Notes under the pieces: generated by a model
Told to the model about the DNA's origin: nothing
What the model saw: the letters and a program-made list of their open reading frames with translations, nothing else
The model's database searches: none
Shown: one piece after another, positions 1 through 8,609 of the stretch
Layout: each line of letters begins with the position of its first letter
How positions within the stretch are numbered: the stretch's first letter is position 1
DNA from: Pukyongiella litopenaei
GTDB taxonomy: Bacteria; Pseudomonadota; Alphaproteobacteria; Rhodobacterales; Rhodobacteraceae
Assembly (NCBI RefSeq): GCF_003008555.2
Contig: NZ_CP027665.1
Span: forward strand, 1,426,001 to 1,490,000
DNA length: 64,000 bases
Reading direction: 5' to 3'
Made by a program: the position numbers and the translations under genes

Positions 1-179
1 GCCGGCGCAACGATCCGGGCGCGCCCGATCTCGTCCAGCAGGCGGTCGGCGAGCGCCGGGCTGCGTTGCATCGCCCCTTCGGCGAGCGCTTCGATATACG
101 CGAGATCATCGGCATTGATGATGATCTTCGGGGCACGCGGATTGCGTTTCGCGACAGTCCTGGTCTTTTCGGTCATCAT
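1..179 (-). CDS. rnk: Rnk-type nucleoside diphosphate kinase regulator, 5' part only
   Basis: The gene runs off the left edge of the window, so only about 59 N-terminal residues are visible. They contain the stretch PKIIINADDLAYIEALAE followed by a helical segment, which matches the N-terminal helical region of Rnk. Rnk proteins resemble GreA/GreB and act on RNA polymerase. The GreA-like C-terminal domain would lie outside the window. Two ATGs stand side by side (177-179 and 174-176), and a strong AGGAGG precedes the first, so I chose the first. A second Rnk-like gene lies 86 bp upstream on the same strand, making this a tandem pair that may be co-transcribed. The family call is fairly safe; the gene symbol is by similarity only. 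Confidence 0.7.
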   Translation of the reverse strand, partial: MMTEKTRTVAKRNPRAPKIIINADDLAYIEALAEGAMQRSPALADRLLDEIGRARIVAP

Positions 180-265
180 TTTGGCCTCCTTCAGGTCACG
201 GGATGAAAGGCGGGCGGTGTGCGTGCCACCGCCTGCGGGTTGCTGGAATGGGCTGCGGTCCGGGT

Positions 266-718
266 TCAGTTCTGCGGCGTGACGCCGAGGACCGACACCG
301 ATGTGATCGTCCCGTCCTCGCACAGAAGCGGCGCCTGCTGACCGACCCGCATGCCGATCAGGGTGGCCCCCAGCAGGGAAGCCACCGGGATCACGCTGCT
401 GCCCGATCCCGACCCGGCCCGGTGGACAAGCAGCCCTGCCTGGTGCGCGCCACCGTTCACGGAATAGGTCACATGGCATCCACCGGTGACGAGATCACGC
501 GCATGCAGATTGCTGACCGGTTCCGTTGTCCGAATCTTGTTGCGGAGAACATGCGCAAGCAGTGTCATGGCGGGCTGCGGCAGTTCCTTGCACAGGTCCA
601 GGTGCTGCCGGAGTTTCCGGTGGTCACCTGCCGGCAGGGTCGTTTTCATGCGCGGACGGAGCCTGGGGCCGGGGTGATTGTAACGGTCGATGGCGGTAAT
701 GCCGTGGATGCTGGTCAT
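266..718 (-). CDS. GreA/GreB-like (Rnk-family) protein
   Basis: The protein has 150 residues. Residues 1-70 are mostly helical and poorly conserved. Residues 76-148 form the GreA/GreB C-terminal FKBP-like domain: a beta-rich stretch beginning VTGGCHVTYSV, then SVIPVASLLGATLIGMRVGQ, the usual 'P-x-G-x-x-L-x-G-x-x-x-G' core of Rnk and GreA. Such proteins bind near the RNA polymerase secondary channel or modulate nucleotide pools. The acidic finger of true Gre factors is not evident, so transcript cleavage should not be assumed. The ATG follows a GAGGAG site. A palindrome sits just upstream at 731-745. A second Rnk-like gene follows on the same strand. Confidence 0.7.
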   Translation of the reverse strand: MTSIHGITAIDRYNHPGPRLRPRMKTTLPAGDHRKLRQHLDLCKELPQPAMTLLAHVLRNKIRTTEPVSNLHARDLVTGGCHVTYSVNGGAHQAGLLVHRAGSGSGSSVIPVASLLGATLIGMRVGQQAPLLCEDGTITSVSVLGVTPQN

Positions 719-730
719 GACTGCTCCTCG

Positions 731-745
731 GACGACAGTGTCGTC
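731..745. promoter_or_regulatory. Palindrome in the leader of the Rnk-like gene
   Basis: GACGACA-G-TGTCGTC is a perfect 7-bp inverted repeat with a one-base centre, about 12 bases upstream of the ATG and next to the ribosome site. It could be an operator or, on the transcript, a small hairpin beside the Shine-Dalgarno sequence. Confidence 0.4.
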
Positions 746-1268
746 GCTTGTTCACTTCAGGACTGTGAGGAGACCCCGGAAGGTTCAGCGGGCGAAAGCG
801 CCTACACCGCCCGGGGAAGCGGGCGGTTCAGCAAAAGAAATCCGACATGATCTGCATGTACCATCATGCCTTGAGAGATAGGTGTGTCAGCCGCAAACGT
901 CAATCTCGGCGGCACCGTTTCGATGCAAACGGCCGGGTCCGAGCGGTTTCGGGCCATAAGGTCGCAGCCCCGCCCGGGAGCCTTGTAACCCCCGCACGGG
1001 CGGCCCATGTCTGTCCCATGTCGATGTTCATGCGTCATACGAGGTTCCTGCTCTTCGCGGGAAATCTGCTGAACCGCCGGTAACCCCGGGCGGGGCCGGG
1101 TCTTGTGCCTGCCTTTGCTTCGGGACCGGGATCGATCTTCCACAGATCAATTCGAAAGACGGAGGCGTTCGCGCCACCAGAGCAGGACGTTCGGGTAACC
1201 GCGTCCGTGCTTCGCGTGGTTGGCTCGCCGATGTCTTGGTATCAGTAGCCTCAGGACTGGAGGATGAC
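746..1268. other. Intergenic stretch without a convincing gene
   Basis: About 520 bases lie between the divergent Rnk-like and DUF1127 genes. Open frames here have poor ribosome sites and Arg/Pro-rich, GC-biased translations with no family resemblance. Promoters for both flanking genes must lie here, but I could not pick a clear -35/-10 pair. Confidence 0.4.
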
Positions 1269-1580
1269 ATGTCCATCTACATCACCCGTGAAATGATTGC
1301 ATCCGCGTCCCGCGAGGGCGGAGGCGATAACAGCAAGAGCCTCGTCCGGCGGTTGTTCGGTTCGGCGATCAGGAAATGGCGCCGGCGCAAGATGATCGCC
1401 GTGTTCGACGCCATGGATGACCAGTTGCTCAGCGATATCGGCCTCTGCCGCGGGGACATTCGCCGCGTCGTCAACACCTTCGATGACCGTGAACTGGGCA
1501 TGATCCCGTTGGCGTCGTCCGCAGATCGGCTCGAGGGCATGACGGCGCAGTGCGGCCAGCCGGGCAGAGCGTTCCTCTGA
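1269..1580 (+). CDS. DUF1127 domain protein
   Basis: The protein has 103 residues. The central segment RRKMIAVFDAMDDQLLSDIG followed by LCRGDIRRVV is a classic DUF1127 motif: a basic/aromatic helix, then 'L-x-D-I-G-l-x-R-x-d-I'. DUF1127 proteins are small, common in alphaproteobacteria, and some bind RNA or affect phosphate and stress responses. The ATG at 1269 has GGAGG eight bases upstream; an in-frame ATG at 1236 lacks a ribosome site. The N-terminal 35 residues are longer than in minimal DUF1127 proteins and have no recognisable features. The specific role is unknown. Confidence 0.75.
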   Translation: MSIYITREMIASASREGGGDNSKSLVRRLFGSAIRKWRRRKMIAVFDAMDDQLLSDIGLCRGDIRRVVNTFDDRELGMIPLASSADRLEGMTAQCGQPGRAFL

Positions 1581-1672
1581 CGCCCGCGCGTCACCGGGCC
1601 CCGGTGACGCGCACCACCCGCATGAACGTGACCCGCTTCGATCAGAAAGAACTGAGAAAAAGGACTGAGGAG

Positions 1673-1981
1673 ATGATGATCTGCAAGGCCGATTTCGAGG
1701 AACTGTTTCCCGACCTGTTCCAACCCGAACCCGCCTCCGCCACGCCCGAAAAGGCAAAACCCGTCAGCGCCGCCTGCATCGCGCGACCGGAGGGTGACGG
1801 CGCACCCATCCTGCACGCCAGGCAGGACCGCCGAATATCGCTGCACTGCCCGGAGATGCCGGTATCTGCGCGATCCGGCGCGATGACCGCCACGATGCCG
1901 GCTACGGCAGCCATTGCCGCGGCTTGGACGATGCTTTCGGCCTACGGGTCGATGGCGAGACAGCGGCATGGCAGGCTTTGA
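1673..1981 (+). CDS. Small hypothetical protein
   Basis: This is an open frame of about 102 residues starting MMICKADFEELFPDLF. GAGG lies just ahead of two adjacent ATGs (1673 and 1676). The C-terminal 30 residues contain an Ala-rich hydrophobic stretch (AATAAIAAAWTMLSAYG) that could be one membrane helix ending in a basic tail, a layout common among small alphaproteobacterial membrane proteins. I recognise no family. It lies 92 bp after the DUF1127 gene on the same strand and may share its transcript. Coding status is uncertain. Confidence 0.4.
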   Translation: MMICKADFEELFPDLFQPEPASATPEKAKPVSAACIARPEGDGAPILHARQDRRISLHCPEMPVSARSGAMTATMPATAAIAAAWTMLSAYGSMARQRHGRL

Positions 1982-2054
1982 ATGTCGGACAGTGGCGCCC
2001 GATTGCGCTGACCATCGTTGACCGGCCCGATCACGCGGCGCCCTCTGTCAAAGA

Positions 2055-3143
2055 TCACCGCCCACCGCAGCCATTTGGCAGGGAGGCAAAATGATCGTTG
2101 ATCAACCGCGCCTCCCATCCGCGCAGCGTGGGCAGGCAGCTCGAGCCGAACACGACAGGATCGTCCTCCAGCTCTGGGAAGATCTGGAACAGTTCTTCCC
2201 GCTGATCCGCTTCGAGGCCGGGAATGGTCATGGAACCCGGATGGAAACTCTCGCTCGGCAATCCGTTTGAGATCAGGACTTCATGCTGGTCGAACAGCAG
2301 ATGCACATAGTCCACCGACTTGCAGTCCCGGTCCCGGGCAACAGTGGTCCCGTTTACGAGATGCACTGCTGCCACGAGGACATCTCTGGAGCCGAAATGC
2401 AGTTCATACCATGGATCGCTCAGCGCAATCCGATGCCGGGGCGACACGCGCAGGTCACGGTCGGGCAGCCCCGTTCCGAAGGCATGTGCCAGGATGCGGA
2501 TTGGACGCAGATGGTCGCGCTTGGCCTTGTCCGCGAACTCTATGCGTTTTCGGCCAACCCAACGGATGGTGCGGGTGTCGCCGGCGGAATTCAGCACGAC
2601 ATCACCGGCCCGCAGCGTTTCAACGCAAACACGGCCCGAAGCGGTATCGATCAGCATTCCAGCGGTGAAACATGGCGGGGCATATGGCTGAAGATCGTCC
2701 GGCAAGCCATCGTCGGGCGACCCGTTGTTTCCGTTCCAGGAACTGCCGGGGCTTTTGGCGTACCAACCCTGATCGTTGTCACCGGCAAAGTTGTCGTTTG
2801 ACGGGTCCACCGTTTGGCCGCCCGCGCTGCCGCCCACCAAAGCATAAGACGGGTCATTGCCCCATCCGACAATCTCGACAACGTTCCCGTTCTCATCGAC
2901 GAGAGCGACGGCGTCCCGTTGGTTGCCGGTCGCCAGGCCGAAGCTGGAGGTGTAGTAGATTACCGATGGGTCCGAGGCAGAAACTTGCGGATCGGAAGTG
3001 TCGACAGCCCCGCTTGCGAAGTAACTGGCAGTGTTTCCGGACTTGGAATAGCTCTCGAATGTCCAGCCCGAAATGTCCTCTCCCGGCGCTGCGGCGATCG
3101 TGACAGTGCCGAGGTTCGGGTTGAAAGAGACGATTTCAGCCAT
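2055..3143 (-). CDS. Hint-domain protein with lamin-tail-like N-terminus
   Basis: The protein has about 362 residues. Residues 3-115 are beta-rich and end DAVALVDENGNVVEIVGWG, which resembles a lamin-tail domain as found on extracellular proteins. A Pro/Asn/Gly linker follows. From about residue 155 comes the Hint_2 (hedgehog/intein-like) module: CFTAGMLIDTASGRVCVETL, RAGDVVLN, then LRVSPRHRIALSD. Rhodobacterales carry many such proteins. The catalytic Cys starts the module and the 'SPRHR' motif supplies the His, so self-cleavage is possible but unproven. An in-frame ATG at 3179 would add 12 residues; neither start has a strong ribosome site. No classical signal peptide is present, so export, if any, may be by type I secretion. 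Confidence 0.75.
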   Translation of the reverse strand: MAEIVSFNPNLGTVTIAAAPGEDISGWTFESYSKSGNTASYFASGAVDTSDPQVSASDPSVIYYTSSFGLATGNQRDAVALVDENGNVVEIVGWGNDPSYALVGGSAGGQTVDPSNDNFAGDNDQGWYAKSPGSSWNGNNGSPDDGLPDDLQPYAPPCFTAGMLIDTASGRVCVETLRAGDVVLNSAGDTRTIRWVGRKRIEFADKAKRDHLRPIRILAHAFGTGLPDRDLRVSPRHRIALSDPWYELHFGSRDVLVAAVHLVNGTTVARDRDCKSVDYVHLLFDQHEVLISNGLPSESFHPGSMTIPGLEADQREELFQIFPELEDDPVVFGSSCLPTLRGWEARLINDHFASLPNGCGGR

Positions 3144-3469
3144 GTTCCCATTCAACAATCCGAAGCGGCTGCATGTCAAACTGGAACGACAATGCCCCGA
3201 GCGCCCGTGCCGGCCTTCGCGACAGTGAGCGGAGTGTCCTGATATTCAGCTTTCGCCGAGACCCGTGAGAGTACCGCAGGAAATCCACCTGGTCACAAAG
3301 AAAACAAGACAAGTTTCCCCCGGCACCCCGCACGGGGCCGAAAACGTCGACCTGAGTGGCGGTGGATACCCTGCGCCGCCCGGACGTTAATGCGCGAACT
3401 CATTCGCTATCAGCAGCCCGCGATCAGCGGTTTCGGGGCTTCGAGGGTGGCATCTTGTGAGCAGTAAAC

Positions 3470-3484
3470 TGTCAACAGTTGACA
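3470..3484. promoter_or_regulatory. Probable GntR (FCD) operator ahead of the ABC-amidase operon
   Basis: TGTCAAC-A-GTTGACA is a perfect 7-bp inverted repeat. Its right arm contains TTGACA, a consensus -35 box (3479-3484). A weak -10 candidate, CATGTT, lies 17 bases further at 3502-3507. An operator over the -35 box suits repression. The operon encodes a GntR/FCD regulator at 8606-9295, the likely ligand-responsive repressor. The rest of 3144-3564 shows no gene. Confidence 0.6.
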
Positions 3485-3564
3485 TATAGCGCAAATCCCG
3501 GCATGTTCCTCGGCATTCGAGGCAGCCACTAACCGGGTGCCGCTGATGGGAGGAGACAGGAACT

Positions 3565-5118
3565 TTGCAGATCACGAGATTGATTGCGGTCGCCTGTGCG
3601 GCTTTGTTCATGGGGGTTTCGGCGCAGGCGCAGGAGCGGGGAGGAACGCTCAAGGTGGCGCTGAACCCGGAACCGCCGAGCGCGGTGGCCGGCATTTCCG
3701 GCACCGGTGCGGCCCAGATCCTGTATTCGAAAATCTACGAGGGGCTGTTCAGCTATGATTTCGACCTGACGCCGCGCGGCGTGCTGGCCGAGTCCTGGGA
3801 GATGTCCGACGACGGGCTGCGCTTCACCGTGAAGCTCAAGGACAACGTGCGCTGGCACGATGGCGAGGCCTTTGATTCCGACGACGTGGTGACATCCTAC
3901 AACGTGTTTGCCAAGGAAAGTCCGAACCTTGCCGCACTTGCACCCAAGATTGCTTCGGTCACGGCCAATGGCCCCTACGAGGTCGTGTTCGATTTGAACA
4001 CACCGGTGCCGGCGCTGGTCTACGGGCTGGCCCTGGGGTGGCTGGCGATCATTCCCGACCATATCTATGGCGGCGACGCACCCTATCGCGACAATCCGGC
4101 CAATGACACACCTGTCGGCACCGGCCCGTTCAAGCTGGTGGAATGGGAAAAGGGCAATTTCATCAAGCTGGTGCGCAATGATGATTACCATGTCGAGGGC
4201 CAGCCCTACATCGACGATCTGTATTTTGTCATCATCCCCGACAGCCAGGGCCGCGCTGTGGCCTATGAACAGGGCAGCATCGACGTGGTGTCGGCCTCGA
4301 TCCTCGAACTCTATGACGTGGAGCGGCTGGCGGCACTGGACGATTCGCAAAGCACCAGCCAAGGCTGGGAGCTGTTCTCGCCGCATGCCTTCGTCTGGGT
4401 CAACAACGAAAAGCCGCCCTTCGACGATCGTAATTTCCGCCAGGCGCTGAACTATGCGATGGACAAGGAATTCATCCGCGACGTGGTGTTCAGCGGCATG
4501 GCCCGGCCGACCCATGGCGCGGTCGGATCGCGCACCCGCTTTTTCGATCCCGAGACCGAAGGCTATGCGTTCGACCGCGACAAGGCGCGCGAACTGGTCG
4601 AGGTGTCGTCCTATGACGGGCGCGAGATTACGCTGATGCCGGCCTCGTTCCTGGGGTCGAGCTGGGGCCGGCTGGCCGAATACCAGGTGCAGGCGCTCAA
4701 GGATGTCGGCATCAATGCCAGCCTGGATTCGATGGATGTCGGCACCTTCCTCAAGAAGCTGTCGGAACGCGACTACGATCTGGCGCAGATGTATCTCTAT
4801 CAGTGGGGCGATCCGGGGATCGGCGTGTCGCGCAGCTTTGTCTCGGCGACGGCCAAGCCCGGCTCTCCGTGGAACAACGTGGCGATGTATCAGGACGCCG
4901 AGACCGATGCGCTGCTCGCCGCCGCGGATGCCGAGACCGACCCAGACAAGCGGGCCGGACTGTATAGCCAGGCGCAGCACCGGATCGCCGGGGACGCGCC
5001 GGTGATCTGGATCGCGGAACTGGATTTCCCGACCATCTACAAGGCCAGGGTCCATGACCTGATCACCGATGCCGCCGGGCTGAGCTCGAACTTCGCCGGC
5101 GTCTGGATCGAGAAATAG
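3565..5118 (+). CDS. ABC transporter solute-binding protein, peptide/opine class (SBP_bac_5)
   Basis: The protein has 517 residues. It starts with TTG, supported by GGGAGGAG nine bases upstream and by a Sec signal peptide right after it (basic MQITR, hydrophobic core, cleavage near AQA-QE). The mature protein shows SBP_bac_5 landmarks: the GGTLKVAL start, IYEGLF, LAESWEMSDDGLRFTVKLKD and VRWHDGEAFDSDDVV. It would capture a substrate in the periplasm for the permeases encoded next. The family binds peptides, nickel, opines and small amides. The amidase at the end of the operon hints at an amide-containing substrate. A perfect hairpin follows the stop codon, probably protecting this part of the transcript. 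Confidence 0.92.
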   Translation: MQITRLIAVACAALFMGVSAQAQERGGTLKVALNPEPPSAVAGISGTGAAQILYSKIYEGLFSYDFDLTPRGVLAESWEMSDDGLRFTVKLKDNVRWHDGEAFDSDDVVTSYNVFAKESPNLAALAPKIASVTANGPYEVVFDLNTPVPALVYGLALGWLAIIPDHIYGGDAPYRDNPANDTPVGTGPFKLVEWEKGNFIKLVRNDDYHVEGQPYIDDLYFVIIPDSQGRAVAYEQGSIDVVSASILELYDVERLAALDDSQSTSQGWELFSPHAFVWVNNEKPPFDDRNFRQALNYAMDKEFIRDVVFSGMARPTHGAVGSRTRFFDPETEGYAFDRDKARELVEVSSYDGREITLMPASFLGSSWGRLAEYQVQALKDVGINASLDSMDVGTFLKKLSERDYDLAQMYLYQWGDPGIGVSRSFVSATAKPGSPWNNVAMYQDAETDALLAAADAETDPDKRAGLYSQAQHRIAGDAPVIWIAELDFPTIYKARVHDLITDAAGLSSNFAGVWIEK

Positions 5119-5125
5119 CACCATG

Positions 5126-5146
5126 CCGGGCGGGTCTGCCGCCCGG
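5126..5146 (+). promoter_or_regulatory. Intercistronic hairpin after the solute-binding-protein gene
   Basis: CCGGGCGG and CCGCCCGG form an 8-bp perfect stem with a GTCTG loop, eight bases after the stop codon. No U-run follows, so it looks like an mRNA-stabilising or attenuating hairpin. Similar hairpins lie at 23665-23694 and 37525-37546. Confidence 0.7.
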
Positions 5147-5177
5147 TACCATTCCCCCGGCAACAAGGATCAAGGTC

Positions 5178-6146
5178 ATGGCAAGAACGATCCTGTCCGA
5201 AACGCTCAAGCGGATCATCGTGCTGGTGCTGGTGATCACCGCCACCTTCCTGCTGGTGCGCTCGGCCCCCGGCGATCCGGCCGAGTTCATCGCCGGCGAA
5301 TCGGCCTCGGGCGACCCCGCATTCATCGAGGCGCTGCGCGCGCGCATGGGGCTCGACAAGCCGCTGATCGTGCAGCTTGGCATCTATCTGGGTGACGTGG
5401 CGGTGCTCGATCTCGGCATGTCCTATCGCGAGGGCCGCCCGGTGCTCGACATGATCCTGGAACGGCTGCCCAACACGCTGATCCTGGCCGGCACCGCCTT
5501 TGTCATGGCGCTGGTCATGGGCACCGCCGCCGGGTTCACCGCTGCGGTGTTCCGGGGCACATGGATCGACCGGGTGATCTCGCTCGGTTCGGTGCTGTTC
5601 TTTGCCTCGCCATATTACTGGGTGGCGCTGCTGGCGATCATCCTGTTCTCGGCCAAGCTCGGCTGGCTGCCCTCGGGTGGCACCCAGACCATCGGCGCCG
5701 GCTATGAAGGCGCGCGTGCCGTGCTCGACTATATCCATCACCTGATCATGCCGGCCACCGCCTCGGCGCTGTTCACCATGGCGATCTATGCGCGGCTGGT
5801 GCGCGCCTCGATGACCGATGTCGCCAACACGCTGTTCGTCAAGGCGGCACATGCCAAGGGCATGGTGCCGGGCCGGGTCTGGTTCCGGCATGTGCTGCGC
5901 ACCTCGCTGCTGCCGATCACCACCATGGCAGGGGTGCAGGCCGGGCAGCTGGTCGCCGGCACCATCCTGACCGAAACCGTGTTCGCCTGGCCCGGTATCG
6001 GGCGGCTGATGTATGATTCGCTGGTGGCGCGCGATTACAACGTGGTGATCGGGGTGTTCATCGTGACCTCGCTGATCGTCATTCTCGCGAACCTGGTGGT
6101 CGATCTGCTCTATCGCTTCGTCGATCCGCGCACCCGCGCCGCCTGA
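5178..6146 (+). CDS. ABC transporter permease, DppB/OppB type
   Basis: The protein has 322 residues with about six membrane helices. It shows the DppB-type opening (basic N-terminus, first helix, then RSAPGDPAEFIAG), followed by a periplasmic region with ARMGLDKPLIVQ. The cytoplasmic EAA-type loop FVKAAHAKGMVPGRVWFRHV docks to the ATPase, and ETVFAWPGIGRLMYDSLVARDY follows. It forms the channel with the next permease. The gene lies 59 bp after the binding-protein gene. Its substrate is the same unknown peptide- or amide-like compound. Confidence 0.9.
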   Translation: MARTILSETLKRIIVLVLVITATFLLVRSAPGDPAEFIAGESASGDPAFIEALRARMGLDKPLIVQLGIYLGDVAVLDLGMSYREGRPVLDMILERLPNTLILAGTAFVMALVMGTAAGFTAAVFRGTWIDRVISLGSVLFFASPYYWVALLAIILFSAKLGWLPSGGTQTIGAGYEGARAVLDYIHHLIMPATASALFTMAIYARLVRASMTDVANTLFVKAAHAKGMVPGRVWFRHVLRTSLLPITTMAGVQAGQLVAGTILTETVFAWPGIGRLMYDSLVARDYNVVIGVFIVTSLIVILANLVVDLLYRFVDPRTRAA

Positions 6147-6159
6147 GGGGGATACACCT

Positions 6160-6999
6160 ATGCCGATCTGGAAATCCATCCTGACCCGCCCCGATGGCAT
6201 CCTCGCGGTGCTGCTGCTGGTGATCGCTGGGGTCGCCGCGCTGCTGGCGCCGGCGCTGTTCCCCGACGGTCCCTGGCGCATGGCCGCGCGCCCGTTCCAG
6301 CTGCCGTTGCAGGACATGAGGCACCCGCTCGGCACCGACGCGCTCGGGCGCGACATGGCCGCGATGATGATGTATGGCGCCCGCACTTCGCTCGGCATCG
6401 GGCTGGTCTCGACCGCGGTCTCGGTGCTGCTCGGCCTCACCGTCGGCGGCATCGCCGGGTTTCTCGGCGGGCGGGTCGACAGCTTTCTGATGCGCGCCAC
6501 CGAGATGTTCCAGACGGTGCCGAACTTCGCGCTCGCGCTTCTGCTGATCGCCGTCTATTCGCCCTCGATCACCTCGGTGGTGGTGGCGATCTCGGTGGTC
6601 AGCTGGCCGCCGGTGGCACGGCTGGCCCGGGCCGAGTTCCTCAGCCTCAGGCGCCGCGAATTCGTGCAGGCGGCGCTGTTGTCGGGCCAGACGCGGTTCC
6701 GCGTCGCCTTCAGCCAGGTCCTGCCCAACGCGCTGTCGCCGCTGATCGTGATGGCGGCGCTGATGGTGTCGATGTCGATCCTGTTCGAAAGCGCGCTGAG
6801 CTTCCTCGGCCTCGGCGATCCGAATGTGGTCAGCTGGGGTTATCTGATCGGCGCCGCCCGCGCGGTGATCTCGCAGAGCTGGTGGCTGACCTTCATGCCG
6901 GGTCTGGCGATCATGCTGACGGTGGTGTCGATCTCGATCATCGGCGATGCGATCAGCGACAGCCAGGATCCGTTTTTCGACCGCCGGGAGAGTGTCTGA
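6160..6999 (+). CDS. ABC transporter permease, DppC/OppC type
   Basis: The protein has 279 residues. It contains the DppC landmark HPLGTDALGRDMAAMMMYGA, five to six membrane helices, the EAA loop REFVQAALLSGQTRFRVAF-x-QVLPN, and SALSFLGLGDPNVVSWGYLI near the end. GAGGGGG precedes the ATG. The stop codon overlaps the ATG of the ATPase gene by one base (TGATG), so translation is coupled. It pairs with the DppB-type permease just upstream. Confidence 0.9.
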   Translation: MPIWKSILTRPDGILAVLLLVIAGVAALLAPALFPDGPWRMAARPFQLPLQDMRHPLGTDALGRDMAAMMMYGARTSLGIGLVSTAVSVLLGLTVGGIAGFLGGRVDSFLMRATEMFQTVPNFALALLLIAVYSPSITSVVVAISVVSWPPVARLARAEFLSLRRREFVQAALLSGQTRFRVAFSQVLPNALSPLIVMAALMVSMSILFESALSFLGLGDPNVVSWGYLIGAARAVISQSWWLTFMPGLAIMLTVVSISIIGDAISDSQDPFFDRRESV

Positions 7000-8609
7000 T
7001 GAGCGTGCTCGACATCACCGATCTCCGGGTCACGTTCGCTGGGCTTCAGGACATCGTCAAGGGCGTGAGCTTTGCGGTCGAGGCGGGCCAGACCACCTGT
7101 CTGGTGGGCGAAAGCGGCTCGGGCAAGTCGATGATCGCCAATTCGGTGATGGATCTTCTGCCCTCGTCCAAGATCAGGGTCTCGGGCGGCGACATCCGCT
7201 TTGACGGGCGCTCGCTGGTCGGGTTGCCGGTGGCCGATATGCGTGCCCTGCGCGGTGCCGCGATCTCGATGATCTTTCAGGATCCGATGTCGGCACTCAA
7301 CCCGGTGCGCGGCATTCGCACCCAGTTCGACGAGGTGTTTTCCAGCCACGGGATCGAACCGCATCAGGGCCGCCGCGCGCGGATGCTGGAGCTGTTCGAG
7401 CTGGCGCGCCTGCCCGATCCGCCGCGCATCCTCGACAGCTATCCGTTCGAGCTTTCGGGCGGGCAGCGGCAGCGGGTGATGATTTCGATGGCGATGGCGC
7501 TGAACCCGAAACTGCTGATCGCGGACGAACCCACCACCGCGCTCGACGTGACCACGCAGGCACAGATCCTGCGGCTGATCCGCGAATTGCAGCGCGATTT
7601 CGGCACCGCGGTGCTGTTCATCACCCATGATTTCGGCGTGGTCGCGCAGATCGCCGATGACGTGGTGGTGCTGCGCCATGGCGAGGTGGTGGAGCAGGGC
7701 AGCGCCGAGACGCTGCTGCGCGGCGCGACGCATGACTATACGAACGAGCTGATCGCCGCGATCCCCGACTGGGCGCCGCGCCCCGGCACCGGGGCACAGA
7801 CGCCATTCATCGACACCAGCGGCGTGGTCAAGAGTTTTGAAACCAAGGGCGGACCGGTGAAGGCGCTCGACGATGTTTCGATTTCGGTGAAGCCGGGCGA
7901 GACCCTGGGCATCGTCGGCGAAAGCGGTTCGGGCAAATCGACTTTCGCCAAATGCCTCGTCGGCCTGGAAGAGGCGAATGCCGGCAAGATCGCGGTCGCG
8001 GGCACCGAGATCACCGCCCTGTCCCCGGCGCGGCGGCGCGCGGAGCGGCGGTTGATGCAGGTGGTGTTCCAGGACCCGAGCGCCGCGCTCAACCCGCGCC
8101 ACACGATCGGGCGCACCATCACCGATGTGCTGCGCGCCAACGGCCATGGCCGTGCAACGGCCCGCGACGCGGCGCTGGCGCTGCTGGACGATGTCAGGCT
8201 AAACCGGCAGTTCTTCGACCGGTTCCCGCATGAACTGTCGGGCGGTCAGCGCCAGCGCGTCTGCATCGCCCGCGCGCTCGCCGCCGACCCCAAGGTGCTG
8301 ATCGCCGACGAGGCGCTGTCGGCGCTCGACGTGTCGGTACAGCGGCAGATGCTGGCGCTGTTCGACGATCTCAAGACCCGGCGCAACCTGACCATCCTGT
8401 TCATCACCCACGATCTGCGCGTCGCCGCCGAAATCTGTGACGACCTCGTGGTGATGCAGTCGGGCAGGGTCGTGGCCAGCGGCGCGCCGGCCGAGATCCT
8501 CGAAGGCGAGATGCACCCCTATGTCCGCGAGCTGATGGATGCGATACCGGGTCAGGACTGGTTCCCGGTGGGCGCCGGTGCGGTGCCGCATTCGGAGGTG
8601 CGAAGATGA
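6999..8609 (+). CDS. Fused dual ATPase of a peptide-type ABC importer (DppD-DppF in one chain)
   Basis: The protein has 536 residues with two complete nucleotide-binding domains. Domain 1 has Walker A GESGSGKS (about 37-44), signature LSGGQRQRV and Walker [13 protein letters not shown]. Domain 2 has GESGSGKST (about 307-315), LSGGQRQRV and [12 protein letters not shown]. Each domain has a switch His in FITHD. In domain 2 the usual Walker B 'DEPTSALD' reads DEALSALD, which keeps the catalytic Glu. Peptide importers more often use two separate ATPases, as the second importer in this window does. The start is fixed by overlap with the permease stop. The stop overlaps the GntR start by four bases. 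Confidence 0.92.
   Translation: MSVLDITDLRVTFAGLQDIVKGVSFAVEAGQTTCLVGESGSGKSMIANSVMDLLPSSKIRVSGGDIRFDGRSLVGLPVADMRALRGAAISMIFQDPMSALNPVRGIRTQFDEVFSSHGIEPHQGRRARMLELFELARLPDPPRILDSYPFELSGGQRQRVMISMAMALNPKLLIADEPTTALDVTTQAQILRLIRELQRDFGTAVLFITHDFGVVAQIADDVVVLRHGEVVEQGSAETLLRGATHDYTNELIAAIPDWAPRPGTGAQTPFIDTSGVVKSFETKGGPVKALDDVSISVKPGETLGIVGESGSGKSTFAKCLVGLEEANAGKIAVAGTEITALSPARRRAERRLMQVVFQDPSAALNPRHTIGRTITDVLRANGHGRATARDAALALLDDVRLNRQFFDRFPHELSGGQRQRVCIARALAADPKVLIADEALSALDVSVQRQMLALFDDLKTRRNLTILFITHDLRVAAEICDDLVVMQSGRVVASGAPAEILEGEMHPYVRELMDAIPGQDWFPVGAGAVPHSEVRR

Noticed and set aside
3529-6500. Long minus-strand frames (545 and 487 codons)
   Set aside because: They lie opposite the first ABC operon and have no ribosome site or family motif.
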